Positions 51,495 to 61,618 are shown, counted from the stretch's first letter. The stretch is DNA of 64,000 nucleotides from Bacteroidales bacterium (GCA_021738505.1 JAIPBW010000003.1:1-64000); one strand, 5' to 3'. Notes: generated by a model not told the origin, from the letters alone. Numbers and translations: made by a program.

Positions 51495-52253
51495 ATGTTA
51501 GAACAAAGAAATAATAATACAGGGATTTTCGCCGGACAGCGCGGGGCTGCTTCGCAATCAGGCTCCATAACTTTAGATGCGGAAACAGCGCGCATTTTCA
51601 TTTCTAAAGTTTTCTCCTGGATGGCTGTTGGCCTGGCAATAACTGCTTTTGTAGCCTGGGCGTTTGCATCCAGCGAGCAACTTATAGGATTATTGATTTC
51701 AGAATCCGGAATGAATGTAATGGGATATGTAGTTATGTTCGCTCCCTTCGCTCTTGTTTTACTGATGTCATTCCGCTTTGAAAAAATGTCGTCGGGAACA
51801 ATTACTTTGCTCTTCGGTGGCTTTTCTATTCTTATGGGTATGAGTTTAAGTTTCATACTGCTTGTTTTCACAGCCTCTTCCGTATTTCAGACGTTTGCAG
51901 TTACAGCAGGCATGTTTGGAACGATGGCTATAATCGGATATACAACCAAAACAGACCTTTCCAAATTCGGTGCATATTTATACATGGCACTAATCGGGCT
52001 TATCCTGGCAAGTGTGATTAACTGGTTTATGCAAAGTTCCACAATGGAATATATCATTAGCTTTGCCGGTGTTTTGATTTTTACCGGACTTACTGCTTAT
52101 GACACACAGAAGCTCAAACGGATCGGCAGCAATTCCGAAGCCTATGGACAGGAAAGAACCAACAAACTTGTGATCATGGGAGCTCTAACCCTTTATCTCG
52201 ACTTTATTAACTTATTCCTGTTTCTTTTAAGATTCCTTGGTGACAGACGATAA
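51495..52253 (+). CDS. Bax inhibitor-1/YccA family membrane protein
   Basis: FISKVFSWMAVGLAITAFVAW; GLTAYDTQKLKRIG; LTLYLDFINLFLFLLRF. Confidence 0.93.
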   Translation: MLEQRNNNTGIFAGQRGAASQSGSITLDAETARIFISKVFSWMAVGLAITAFVAWAFASSEQLIGLLISESGMNVMGYVVMFAPFALVLLMSFRFEKMSSGTITLLFGGFSILMGMSLSFILLVFTASSVFQTFAVTAGMFGTMAIIGYTTKTDLSKFGAYLYMALIGLILASVINWFMQSSTMEYIISFAGVLIFTGLTAYDTQKLKRIGSNSEAYGQERTNKLVIMGALTLYLDFINLFLFLLRFLGDRR

Positions 52254-52311
52254 TTTGAGATTATAGTAAACATAATTTTTCAAGAAGATATAAAAATAAA
52301 AATTAAACAAT

Positions 52312-53193
52312 ATGAACGCTTACGTATTTCCCGGGCAAGGCGCTCAATACGTTGGTATGGGCAAAGACCTGTATGACAACTTTGAAGAAGCCAAAACACT
52401 GTTTGAAAAAGCCAATGACATTCTTGGGTTTCGAATTACAGATCTGATGTTTGAAGGCACGGACGAAGATTTGCGTCAAACCAATGTAACTCAACCGGCT
52501 ATTTTTTTACATTCGGTAATTCTGGCCAAAATGATGAAAGATCAATTTAAGCCGGATATGGTCGCAGGCCACTCGCTGGGTGAATTTTCCGCACTGGTAG
52601 CTGCTAATGCCCTTTCGTTTGAAGACGGGCTCAAACTCGTACACAAACGGGCACTGGCCATGCAAAAAGCATGTGAGACAGAACCCTCAACCATGGCTGC
52701 CATCGTTGGTCTGGATGATGAAACAGTGGAAAACGTGCTTAAAGATATTGAGGAAGTCGTCGTTCCGGCCAATTATAATACAACCGGCCAATTGGTTATT
52801 TCCGGTTCTATGAAAGGGATTGATGCTGCTTGTGAAAAATTAAAAGAAGCCGGAGCCAAAAGAGCTTTGCCTCTTAACGTAGGAGGAGCTTTTCATTCCC
52901 CGCTTATGGAGCCGGCTCGTGAGGAATTGGCAAAAGCTATCGCTGACACCCAAATTAATAAGCCGGTTTGTCCCATCTACCAGAATGTAACAGCAAAAGC
53001 TGAAACAGAACCGGAAACAATAAAAGAAAACCTTGTGCAACAGCTTACTTCACCTGTCAAATGGACGCAGATCATGCAAAATATGATTGCCGATGGCATG
53101 ACTTCATACACAGAGGTTGGTCCTGGAAAAGTATTGCAAGGGTTGATAAAAAAGATTGATCGCAAAATGCCGGCACAAAGTGCTGAAATTTAA
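52312..53193 (+). CDS. fabD: ACP S-malonyltransferase
   Basis: 293 aa; YVFPGQGAQYVGMGKDL; VAGHSLGEFSALVAA; GGAFHSPLMEPA. Confidence 0.96.
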   Translation: MNAYVFPGQGAQYVGMGKDLYDNFEEAKTLFEKANDILGFRITDLMFEGTDEDLRQTNVTQPAIFLHSVILAKMMKDQFKPDMVAGHSLGEFSALVAANALSFEDGLKLVHKRALAMQKACETEPSTMAAIVGLDDETVENVLKDIEEVVVPANYNTTGQLVISGSMKGIDAACEKLKEAGAKRALPLNVGGAFHSPLMEPAREELAKAIADTQINKPVCPIYQNVTAKAETEPETIKENLVQQLTSPVKWTQIMQNMIADGMTSYTEVGPGKVLQGLIKKIDRKMPAQSAEI

Positions 53194-53212
53194 TATACTA
53201 ATATTTACAACT

Positions 53213-53247
53213 GAGAAGCCGCCCAAAATGGTGCGGCTTTTTCTTTT
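53213..53247 (+). terminator. Rho-independent terminator after fabD
   Basis: AGAAGCCGC ccaaaatggt GCGGCTTTTTCTTTTT. Confidence 0.8.
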
Positions 53248-53405
53248 TGCAGCATGGCATACAACATCAGAAATTTACATTAAATTTGACATCTGCTAAA
53301 CAAAAAGGTGGTTAAACCAACACGATTGCAAAAAACGAACAAAAAAAAACCACAGCTAAGATGCTATGCCTAAAGCTTATAACTTTAATAAAATAAATTA
53401 ATCCT

Positions 53406-54023
53406 ATGAACTGGATGGAATGGATCGGTTATGCCGCATCAGCATTTATATTGTTGTCAATGCTGATGACCTCAATCGTAAAGCTTCGATTTATAAATCT
53501 CATCGGATCTCTGCTATTCGTTGTTTATGGCTTTTTGATTGAAGCGTATCCTGTGGCCTTTATGAATTTTTTCATCGCCATTGTCAATATTTATTATATC
53601 ATCCAGATTCGTGCTGTAAATAAAGATGATTTCTCTATTCTGGAAATCAGAACGGACAGCGAATATGTCAAAGAATTCCTGAATTTTTATGAAGAAGATA
53701 TAAAAAATTTCATCCCTCACTTTTCCTTTGAAAAAGCTACTGTTGATGAATGCTGGCTTCTACTCAAAGACATGAAAGTTGCCGGAATTTTTATGGGCCG
53801 CAAAACTGATCAAAACACCCTCTTTATCGATCTTGATTATATTTTGAAACAATACCGTGATTTCCGGATCGGAACATTTCTTTATAAATACAACCAGGAT
53901 TTCTTTTTAAACAAAGGGATACACCACCTTAAAGCACTACCTGCCAGCAACCAGCATAATCATTATCTTAAAAAAATGGGATTTCAATATCAAAATGGAT
54001 ATTATGAACGTTCTATTAAATAA
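53406..54023 (+). CDS. YgjV-like inner-membrane domain fused to a GNAT-like domain
   Basis: N-terminal TM helices WIGYAASAFILLSMLMTSIVKLRFINLIGSLLFVVYGF; soluble C-terminus ending LPASNQHNHYLKKMGFQYQNGYYER. Confidence 0.7.
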   Translation: MNWMEWIGYAASAFILLSMLMTSIVKLRFINLIGSLLFVVYGFLIEAYPVAFMNFFIAIVNIYYIIQIRAVNKDDFSILEIRTDSEYVKEFLNFYEEDIKNFIPHFSFEKATVDECWLLLKDMKVAGIFMGRKTDQNTLFIDLDYILKQYRDFRIGTFLYKYNQDFFLNKGIHHLKALPASNQHNHYLKKMGFQYQNGYYERSIK

Positions 54024-54033
54024 AACAAACAAC

Positions 54034-55497
54034 ATGTATAAACTTAGCTGCTTCATTGTTATTCTATTCTTTTTATTCTCTTGTAATAATGAAAAAGGAG
54101 TTGTTCATATTGAAGGCAATCATCCTTCGGTAAAAAACAAGAAGGTTTATCTTATAAAAACAAAGGATGCGCAGGGATATCAACATTTTCATAAAGCAGT
54201 AGACTCTGCTTTTGCAGATAAAAAAGGGCATTATATTCTTAATACTGATATTCAGAAAAGCGATTTTTATCAACTTCGAAACAATGTGGGTCACAAGCTT
54301 TGGGGAAATGACTTGTTTCTTCAAGCCGGCGACAGCATTAAATTATCAGAAACAAAACTAACTGCAAATTCTTCAGAAGCCAGTGAGGTCAACAAATTCC
54401 CGCGAAAATTAAGTGAAAAGTTTCCACATAAATCTCATGAATGGATTACTATGCCACCTGATGAGTTTATGAATACGGTTTCAGATCATTATTCTAAAAT
54501 AATGTCTTTTACGAAAGATTACTTTGCTCCGCTTGAAGTACCTCCAAAAGTGCTAAATCGCTACACAAAAGAAGTGAAGCTTAGAAAACTCAACATGAAA
54601 TTAAACTATCTGCAACATCATAACTTATACGCTTATGGCGAATGGTATCCAATGCCGATAGACTCCCTGAGTTTTGACCAACCAATAAAAAAAGTATTAC
54701 AAGACACTTCGTGGTATTACTTAGAAAACTACCAACGGTTAATCCGAAAATATACAACAGCGCAGTATCATACACATTTTTTTAACCCGCTGGATGCGAA
54801 TGCCGACAGACGAGGACTAATGACCCGTAAGGCAATCATAGATACTATGTTTGCAGGAATTCAAAAAGATATAGCACTGGCAACTTTAACCAATGACTTT
54901 TGGCGTTATTTGCCAGCCATGCAGGATAAATTTTTTAAAGATATTGAAAATATATTAGGCTATTTCAAAGAGACTAAACACTCAGATCAATTTTTTAATT
55001 ATTACAAGAAAGTCTATCAGGATTACAAACGCCTTGAACCCGGAAACCCTGCCCCCAATTTTACACTAAGAGACACAAGTGGCCAGAAAATATCCTTAAA
55101 TCAATTTTATGGAGACTACATTTACATCACATTCTGGAATACAATGAACAGTGTTTTCACTTCCAACCTGGATGCTTATCGTTCTCTTGCAAAAGACTTT
55201 GACTATTATGACAATTTATCTATGGTCTTTATAGCTCTTCAGCCTCGTGAAAAAGCAGCGCAAAAAGCATGGGGCTATTTTTTAAGAAATTATCCCTTTG
55301 GAGAAAATCATTTAATTGCTCCGGGACAAATGGATAACAACGAAATACAACCGTATCTGATTGAAGCAATTCCGACTCATGTATTAATTGATCCCGAAGG
55401 AAAAATAATAACAGCAAGAGCCCCCGGACCAGATAAAATTATGCAAACAATAGAAAAGATTATGGCCAATCAAATACAAATCAGCTCCTCTGGTTAG
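54034..55497 (+). CDS. Thioredoxin/TlpA-like lipoprotein lacking CXXC
   Basis: Lipobox-like FFLFSCNN; NFTLRDTSGQKISLNQFYGDYIYITFWNTMNSVFTSN; AIPTHVLIDPEGKI. Confidence 0.8.
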   Translation: MYKLSCFIVILFFLFSCNNEKGVVHIEGNHPSVKNKKVYLIKTKDAQGYQHFHKAVDSAFADKKGHYILNTDIQKSDFYQLRNNVGHKLWGNDLFLQAGDSIKLSETKLTANSSEASEVNKFPRKLSEKFPHKSHEWITMPPDEFMNTVSDHYSKIMSFTKDYFAPLEVPPKVLNRYTKEVKLRKLNMKLNYLQHHNLYAYGEWYPMPIDSLSFDQPIKKVLQDTSWYYLENYQRLIRKYTTAQYHTHFFNPLDANADRRGLMTRKAIIDTMFAGIQKDIALATLTNDFWRYLPAMQDKFFKDIENILGYFKETKHSDQFFNYYKKVYQDYKRLEPGNPAPNFTLRDTSGQKISLNQFYGDYIYITFWNTMNSVFTSNLDAYRSLAKDFDYYDNLSMVFIALQPREKAAQKAWGYFLRNYPFGENHLIAPGQMDNNEIQPYLIEAIPTHVLIDPEGKIITARAPGPDKIMQTIEKIMANQIQISSSG

Positions 55498-55502
55498 AAG
55501 GG

Positions 55503-56252
55503 CTACAGTTGGTTATTAAGAAAAAGCTCAGACTTGTCAATCAATTTTTTGACCAGCGGCTGGTACTGGAATTGGTGTAAAGCAGAAAGATATTTTGAAT
55601 TATGCAGGTCAGTACCAATGAAACTATACATATCATTTTCCAGAAGCCATTCAGCGTTCTTTTTTACCTCATTTCCATAGTATCCGGCCAACGATAAAAT
55701 ATTCAATTGTAGATAAACAGAGCGGTCAATTAATTCATGATAACGTTCTTTTCTCCCAGCCCAAAAAAGATATCGTTCGGCATGAGCCAAAATGACTTTG
55801 TAACCTGCTATTTGGATATCGAATATCACATGGTTCAGATTTACCGGTTCCATGATATAGGACATCTCAATTAAAACATGGTCATCCCCCATAGTAAGCA
55901 GATTATTATCTTTAAGTTTTTCCTGAAATCCATCATCCAAAAGATATTCTGCAGCAGCGTCTACCTTAACGGGTAATCCGGTTTTTGCGGCAGCTTCTCT
56001 CACATAATCCAGCCCTTTACATATCGTATCTCTATTATTTTGATAGATATCATTCATGATATGGGGAGTAGTGATCAATTTAGAAAAACCCAAATCATGC
56101 AGGCCACGAATCATCTCCACAGATTCTTCTATCGACTTCACTCCATCGTCAATACCAGGAATCAGATGGGAATGCATATCCGTGGAAAAAGCAGAAAAAT
56201 CGAGAGGTTCAGCCATATTAGAAGAACCAAAAAAAGTTTTAAAAATACCCAT
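55503..56252 (-). CDS. CpsB/YwqE-type tyrosine-protein phosphatase (PHP fold)
   Basis: 249 aa; TDMHSHLIPGIDDGVKSIEESVEMIRGLHDLGFSKLITTPHIM; ILAHAERYLFW; FIGTDLHNSKY. Confidence 0.92.
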   Translation of the reverse strand: MGIFKTFFGSSNMAEPLDFSAFSTDMHSHLIPGIDDGVKSIEESVEMIRGLHDLGFSKLITTPHIMNDIYQNNRDTICKGLDYVREAAAKTGLPVKVDAAAEYLLDDGFQEKLKDNNLLTMGDDHVLIEMSYIMEPVNLNHVIFDIQIAGYKVILAHAERYLFWAGRKERYHELIDRSVYLQLNILSLAGYYGNEVKKNAEWLLENDMYSFIGTDLHNSKYLSALHQFQYQPLVKKLIDKSELFLNNQL

Positions 56253-56261
56253 TATATTATT

Positions 56262-56460
56262 TAGTGTCTGTCAATAAAGTAAGTGTTTAGTTCATAATGT
56301 TCAAGTTCAAAGTTTACCCCGTTTTTTTTATCGGGGCCTGCCCCCGCATTTATCGGGGGATTGCGAAGTATTTAAAAACAAGGAGTCCCGATTGTAACAT
56401 CGGGATGGCTGTTTTAAATACGAGCATAACGCAGAAATTGGACATTATGGACAAACACTA
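56262..56460. mobile_element. MITE-like element, ~199 bp, no ORF
   Basis: Terminal inverted repeats TAGTGTCTGTCAATAAAGT / ACATTATGGACAAACACTA (16/19); several internal hairpins; partial second copy at 1-168 in opposite orientation. Confidence 0.78.
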
Positions 56461-56461
56461 T

Positions 56462-57517
56462 TTAACGGTTATCATACTGATCTTTATAATAATTTTGATA
56501 GGCTCCGCTGGTTACATCCTTCAACCATTGTTCATTCTCCAGATACCAATCCACTGTGTTTCGCAAGCCTTGTTCAAAATCTACTGAAGGGGTCCAACCC
56601 AACTCCTGTTGGATTTTTGAACTATCAATAGCATACCGCATATCATGCCCGGCACGGTCTTTTACAAAAGTAATCAATTTCGAAGACGCTCCTTTTTCCC
56701 GCCCCAGCTTCTCATCCATAATATTGCATAGTAAGCGGATCAAATCGATATTTTTCCATTCGTTATTTCCACCGATGTTATAGGTTTCTCCTACTCTTCC
56801 CTTATGAAAAATCAAATCAATAGCAGCTGCATGGTCATTAACCCACAACCAATCCCGGATATTTTCGCCTTTGCCATATACCGGAATCGTTTTATTATTC
56901 TTAATGTTGTTGATCGCCAGCGGGATAAGTTTTTCAGGAAATTGATATGCTCCGTAATTATTTGAGCAATTGGAAATCACCGTCGGAAGGTTAAATGTAT
57001 GCTGATAAGCTCTCACCAGATGGTCAGAGCTAGCTTTTGATGCTGAGTATGGACTCCGTGGATCATAGGCTGTGTCTTCCGTAAAGAATCCTGTTTCACC
57101 CAATGAACCATAAACCTCATCTGTAGAAATATGATAAAACAATTTTTCAGCAAAATTATCGCTCCATATATGTCTAAAGGCATTTAACAAATTCACGGTA
57201 CCGTTAATATTGGCATAAATAAATGCATTGGGATTACTTATGGAGCGGTCAACATGGGACTCGGCTGCAAGATGAATAACCCCGTCAAATTTATAATCTT
57301 CAAATAATTTCATTATAAACTCTTCGTCCACAATATCTCCTTTAATGAACGTATAATTGGGTTTATCCTCAATATCCGTCAGGTTTTTAAGATTCCCTGC
57401 ATAAGTTAACTTATCCAGATTATAAATATGATACTGCGGGTATTTAGTAACCATCCTGCGGACTACGTGGGAACCAATGAATCCGGCTCCGCCCGTGATT
57501 AAGATTTTTTTTGTCAT
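56462..57517 (-). CDS. rfbB: dTDP-glucose 4,6-dehydratase
   Basis: 351 aa; ILITGGAGFIGSHVVRRM; HLAAESHVDRSISNP; STDEVYGSLGE; YSASKASSDHLVRAY. Confidence 0.96.
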   Translation of the reverse strand: MTKKILITGGAGFIGSHVVRRMVTKYPQYHIYNLDKLTYAGNLKNLTDIEDKPNYTFIKGDIVDEEFIMKLFEDYKFDGVIHLAAESHVDRSISNPNAFIYANINGTVNLLNAFRHIWSDNFAEKLFYHISTDEVYGSLGETGFFTEDTAYDPRSPYSASKASSDHLVRAYQHTFNLPTVISNCSNNYGAYQFPEKLIPLAINNIKNNKTIPVYGKGENIRDWLWVNDHAAAIDLIFHKGRVGETYNIGGNNEWKNIDLIRLLCNIMDEKLGREKGASSKLITFVKDRAGHDMRYAIDSSKIQQELGWTPSVDFEQGLRNTVDWYLENEQWLKDVTSGAYQNYYKDQYDNR

Positions 57518-57521
57518 AATA

Positions 57522-58553
57522 TTATTCTTCTGTATTTTTTTCTGCTAATGCTTTTTCCCAGTTCCAGGCTGTACGCATCATATCTTCGAGATCTTTCCGG
57601 GCTTTCCAGCCCAGCTCCCGATTGGCAAAGCTTGTATCAGCCCAGACCTGCTCCACATCTCCGGGTCTACGATCAACAATTTTATACTTCAAAGGTTGAT
57701 CAGCTACTTTTTCAAATGCTTTCACAACTTCCAGCACGGAATATCCATTCCCGGTACCTAAATTAAATACTTCAGGATTAGCTTTATGCTGATTATTGAT
57801 CATCCGGTCAACAGCTACAACATGTGCTTTTGCCAGATCCACTACATGGATATAATCTCTTATCGCTGTGCCATCCGGAGTATTATAATCATTTCCAAAA
57901 ACACTCAGTTGTTCACGTTTACCAATAGCCGTCTGCGTGATAAATGGCACAAGATTATCGGGAACGCCCAGCGGGAGTTCTCCTATCAAAATACTTTCAT
58001 GAGCGCCAATGGGATTAAAATAACGTAATAAAATACCTTTTACATTTTGGTTGGCTTTGGCTGTATCGGTAATAATTTCTTCAGAAATTTGTTTTGTGTT
58101 TCCGTAGGGCGAAGCTGCTGCCTGCACAGGTGCATCTTCAGCTACGGGTAACTTTTCCGGTTGTCCGTATACTGTACATGATGATGAAAACACAATATTT
58201 TCCACTTCATTTTTTTTCATCCCCTCCAAAATATTCATCAAAGAAGTAAGATTATTATGGTAATATTTTAACGGTTGTTCGACGGATTGTCCCACCGCTT
58301 TGTAAGCTGCAAAATGAATAACACCGTCCATATCCTGATGCCGGCTAAAAAAATCTAAGGTTTTTTGACGGTCGCACAGATCAAATTCTTCAAAATCCGG
58401 AAGGGTACCAGTAATTTTATGAATATTGTTAATGACTGATTGATAGGAATTGGATAAATTATCCACGATAATAACCTCATACCCCTTTTCCTGCAGTTCC
58501 ACAACAGTGTGCGAACCTATATATCCGGCTCCGCCGGTAACGAGAATCTTCAT
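57522..58553 (-). CDS. galE: UDP-glucose 4-epimerase (start adjusted from 58631)
   Basis: MKILVTGGAGYIGSHTVVELQEKGYEVIIVDNLSNS; SSSCTVYGQPEKLP; LRYFNPIGAHES. Confidence 0.95.
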   Translation of the reverse strand: MKILVTGGAGYIGSHTVVELQEKGYEVIIVDNLSNSYQSVINNIHKITGTLPDFEEFDLCDRQKTLDFFSRHQDMDGVIHFAAYKAVGQSVEQPLKYYHNNLTSLMNILEGMKKNEVENIVFSSSCTVYGQPEKLPVAEDAPVQAAASPYGNTKQISEEIITDTAKANQNVKGILLRYFNPIGAHESILIGELPLGVPDNLVPFITQTAIGKREQLSVFGNDYNTPDGTAIRDYIHVVDLAKAHVVAVDRMINNQHKANPEVFNLGTGNGYSVLEVVKAFEKVADQPLKYKIVDRRPGDVEQVWADTSFANRELGWKARKDLEDMMRTAWNWEKALAEKNTEE

Positions 58554-58687
58554 TTTGCTGCATTTTATATTAAGAAAGGCCAAAGGTAGTAAGCTTTCCA
58601 TTAAATCACAACCCCAAAAGGCAGAATTCAATCCAAAAAGACTAAAGTTGTTTTCTTTTCGTTAATTTTGCATCAAATCAAATAAAG

Positions 58688-59443
58688 ATGCACAAACAAA
58701 TACTAATAATTGCTTTTCTACTAGCTTTTAAGGCTATTTCAGCTCAGGGCGATGTAAGTGATACGGCAACCAATATGCCAATGATCCAAATTAATTACGG
58801 GCTCCAGTTACCCGGGAATGATTTGGCAAATCGCTATGGCATGAATCATACGGCTGGAGCAACATTTATGTATAAAACACATAAAAATTGGCTCTTCGGG
58901 GTAAAATTTAACTATTTGTTTAGCGAAAACGTGAAAAACAAAGAAGATATCCTTTCCGGAATAGCAACCGAGGACGGAAATATTATCGACGGCAATGGAA
59001 TGCTAACCGAAGTAAATTATCACGAACGCGGTTTTTACAGCAATGTCTCTATTGGTAAATTATTCCCTGTCATCGGCCCAAACCAAAACTCGGGTTTATT
59101 TCTTATCGGCGGAGTCGGACTTTTACAACACAAAACATTAATACAAAACCCTGAAAATAAAGCTCCGCAAATTAGCGGAGAATACACTAAGGGCTATGAT
59201 CGCCTGACCAATGGCCTGGCAGTAAGTGAATTTATCGGATATATGCATATCGGAAATGGAACCATGTCCAGCTTTTATGTTGGCGCCGAATTAATACAAG
59301 CTTGGACACAATCGCGTCGCGATTATAATTTTAATAAAATGAAAAATGTAACCGATCAACGTTTCGACACACTCTGGGGATTAAGGATAGGCTGGATACT
59401 CCCGATCTCAGGAAAAACTTCCGGAGAATATCACTATTTTTAA
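58688..59443 (+). CDS. Hypothetical exported outer-membrane beta-barrel-like protein
   Basis: 251 aa; signal peptide FLLAFKAISAQG; beta-rich. Confidence 0.7.
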   Translation: MHKQILIIAFLLAFKAISAQGDVSDTATNMPMIQINYGLQLPGNDLANRYGMNHTAGATFMYKTHKNWLFGVKFNYLFSENVKNKEDILSGIATEDGNIIDGNGMLTEVNYHERGFYSNVSIGKLFPVIGPNQNSGLFLIGGVGLLQHKTLIQNPENKAPQISGEYTKGYDRLTNGLAVSEFIGYMHIGNGTMSSFYVGAELIQAWTQSRRDYNFNKMKNVTDQRFDTLWGLRIGWILPISGKTSGEYHYF

Positions 59444-59446
59444 ACT

Positions 59447-60697
59447 ATGGGGCTTTATCAGATTACCATAACAACATACTGGCTTATAGCCCTGATTTAT
59501 GCATTGTTCAATAAAAAAGCAAAACAATTTGTTGCGGGCAGGAAAAATGTTTTCCGGAATTTAAAAGCCCGTATCCCTTCCGACAGAAAAATTATTTGGG
59601 TCCACTGTGCATCCTTAGGAGAGTTTGAACAAGGCAGACCTCTTATTGACCAATTGAAAAAAGAAGCACCGGAATATTTTATTCTCCTTACTTTTTTCTC
59701 TCCCAGCGGCTATGAGGTAAGGAAGAATTATTCCAATGCCGATTATGTATGCTACCTCCCCATGGATACACGGAAAAATGCGAAACAATTTATCAGAATC
59801 GTAAAACCTTCAAAAGTTCTGTTTGTCAAATACGAGTTCTGGTTAAATTATATCGATGTCCTGCATAAAGAGCACATTCCCTTTTATCTTGTTTCAGGCA
59901 TTTTTCGTAAGCAACAACATTTCTTTCAGTGGTATGGGAAAACCTTCCGCAAACGTTTACATAAATTCAACCACTTCTTCCTGCAGAACAAAACCTCAGC
60001 CCTATTATTAAAAGAACTCGGGATAAATAAGTACACTGTAGCAGGAGACACACGCTTTGACCGGGTTAAGGAGATAACCAATAATTTGCAATCTTATCCG
60101 AATTTAGAGGCTTTCAGTAAAGAGGCATTAGTTATTCTGGCCGGATCTTCCTGGCCTGCAGGTGAAAAAATGTTAGCTCAGTTTTTTGCCATGAAAAACG
60201 ATCCCAACCTAAAATTGATTATTGCTCCTCATCAGGTACATGATGATCACATTAATGAAATTCTGAGTTTATTTCCGGAGAAACCTGCATTATGGACGGA
60301 TGTAGAAAAACAGACTACAATCAACTCTAATATTTTAGTTGTCGATACCATCGGAATATTGTCGTCATTATATCAATATGCAGACATTGCATACATTGGT
60401 GGAGGTTTTGGCAAAGGCATTCATAATACGCTGGAAGCAGCTACTTTCGGCATACCCGTTATATTTGGACCAAACTATCAAAGGTTCCGGGAGGCGGTAG
60501 ACTTAAAAGAACAAAAAGGGGCTTTTGCAATCAATAATTTTGAAGATTTTGAACACATTTTAGATCAACTAATCCGGGATAAATTTCATAGGCAAAGGTC
60601 GGGTGAAAATGCCCGTCACTATGTTCAAACAAACACCGGAGCAACCAAGATAATTATGAATTCCATTACAGGTAAAGAATCCGGATTAACCCAATAA
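59447..60697 (+). CDS. waaA: 3-deoxy-D-manno-octulosonic acid transferase
   Basis: 416 aa; IWVHCASLGEFEQGRPLI; ILLTFFSPSGYEV; AYIGGGFGKGIHNTLEAATFGIPVIFGPNYQRF. Confidence 0.95.
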   Translation: MGLYQITITTYWLIALIYALFNKKAKQFVAGRKNVFRNLKARIPSDRKIIWVHCASLGEFEQGRPLIDQLKKEAPEYFILLTFFSPSGYEVRKNYSNADYVCYLPMDTRKNAKQFIRIVKPSKVLFVKYEFWLNYIDVLHKEHIPFYLVSGIFRKQQHFFQWYGKTFRKRLHKFNHFFLQNKTSALLLKELGINKYTVAGDTRFDRVKEITNNLQSYPNLEAFSKEALVILAGSSWPAGEKMLAQFFAMKNDPNLKLIIAPHQVHDDHINEILSLFPEKPALWTDVEKQTTINSNILVVDTIGILSSLYQYADIAYIGGGFGKGIHNTLEAATFGIPVIFGPNYQRFREAVDLKEQKGAFAINNFEDFEHILDQLIRDKFHRQRSGENARHYVQTNTGATKIIMNSITGKESGLTQ

Positions 60698-60772
60698 AAG
60701 TTATCCTATTTTTATCAACATCCTTTAAAAAAGGAAATATAAAATGTAATTTTGTTAAAAAATAAGCAAACA

Positions 60773-61618
60773 ATGACAAGCACAACAGAACTCCAAAAAA
60801 TTGCAAATCAAGTCAGAAGAGATATCATCCGTATGGTTCATGCTGTAAATTCGGGCCACCCGGGAGGTTCACTGGGTTGCACAGATTTCATGACCGCCTT
60901 ATATTTTGAAGTTATGGACCATGATCCTTCAAATTTTTCAATGGAAGGAAAAGGAGAAGATGTCTTTTACCTCTCCAATGGGCACATTTCACCGTTATGG
61001 TATAGTATCCTGGCAAGAAATGGCTATTTTGACATTTCGGAACTGAAAACGTTTCGCAAACTCAATTCCCGATTACAGGGCCATCCGGCAACAGAAGAAG
61101 GTCTTCCGGGAATACGAATCGCTTCTGGTTCTCTCGGCCAGGGAATGTCAGCGGCTTTAGGGCACGCATTAGCTAAAAAGCTGGATAGTGACAATAAGAT
61201 TGTCTATAGCCTCCATGGTGACGGAGAATTACAGGAAGGGCAAATTTGGGAAGCCGCTCTTTTTGGCGCTTCCAGAAAGATAGATAACATCATAGCCACG
61301 GTAGATTATAACGGTCAGCAAATTGACGGGCCCGTACAAAAGGTCAATGATCTTGGTGATTTAAAAGCCAAATGGGAAGCCTTTGGTTGGATAACACTGG
61401 AAATGAACGGACATGCCTTTGATGATATCCTAAAAACCATGGAAAAAGCAAAATCCATGACCGGTCAGGGAAAACCGGTTATTATTCTTATGCATACAGA
61501 TATGGGCCATGGCGTGGATTATATGCAGGGAACACATGAGTGGCATGGCAAAGCTCCTGACGATGAACTGGCACAAAAAGCCCTGGAGCAATTACCGGAA
61601 ACTTTAGGAGATTATTGA
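60773..61618 (+). CDS. Transketolase, N-terminal (TPP-binding) subunit
   Basis: VNSGHPGGSLGCTDFMTALYF; LHGDGELQEGQIWEAALFGASRKIDNIIATVDYNGQQIDG. Confidence 0.95.
   Translation: MTSTTELQKIANQVRRDIIRMVHAVNSGHPGGSLGCTDFMTALYFEVMDHDPSNFSMEGKGEDVFYLSNGHISPLWYSILARNGYFDISELKTFRKLNSRLQGHPATEEGLPGIRIASGSLGQGMSAALGHALAKKLDSDNKIVYSLHGDGELQEGQIWEAALFGASRKIDNIIATVDYNGQQIDGPVQKVNDLGDLKAKWEAFGWITLEMNGHAFDDILKTMEKAKSMTGQGKPVIILMHTDMGHGVDYMQGTHEWHGKAPDDELAQKALEQLPETLGDY

Noticed and set aside
51422-51871. 149-aa minus-strand ORF opposite the BI-1 family gene
   Set aside because: Antisense shadow of a conserved membrane protein gene.
53995-54033. Upstream start for the thioredoxin-like lipoprotein overlapping the YgjV/GNAT-like gene
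   Set aside because: The downstream Met at 54034 gives a clean lipoprotein signal peptide (MYKLSCFIVILFFLFSCNN), so the overlap is probably an ORF-caller artefact.
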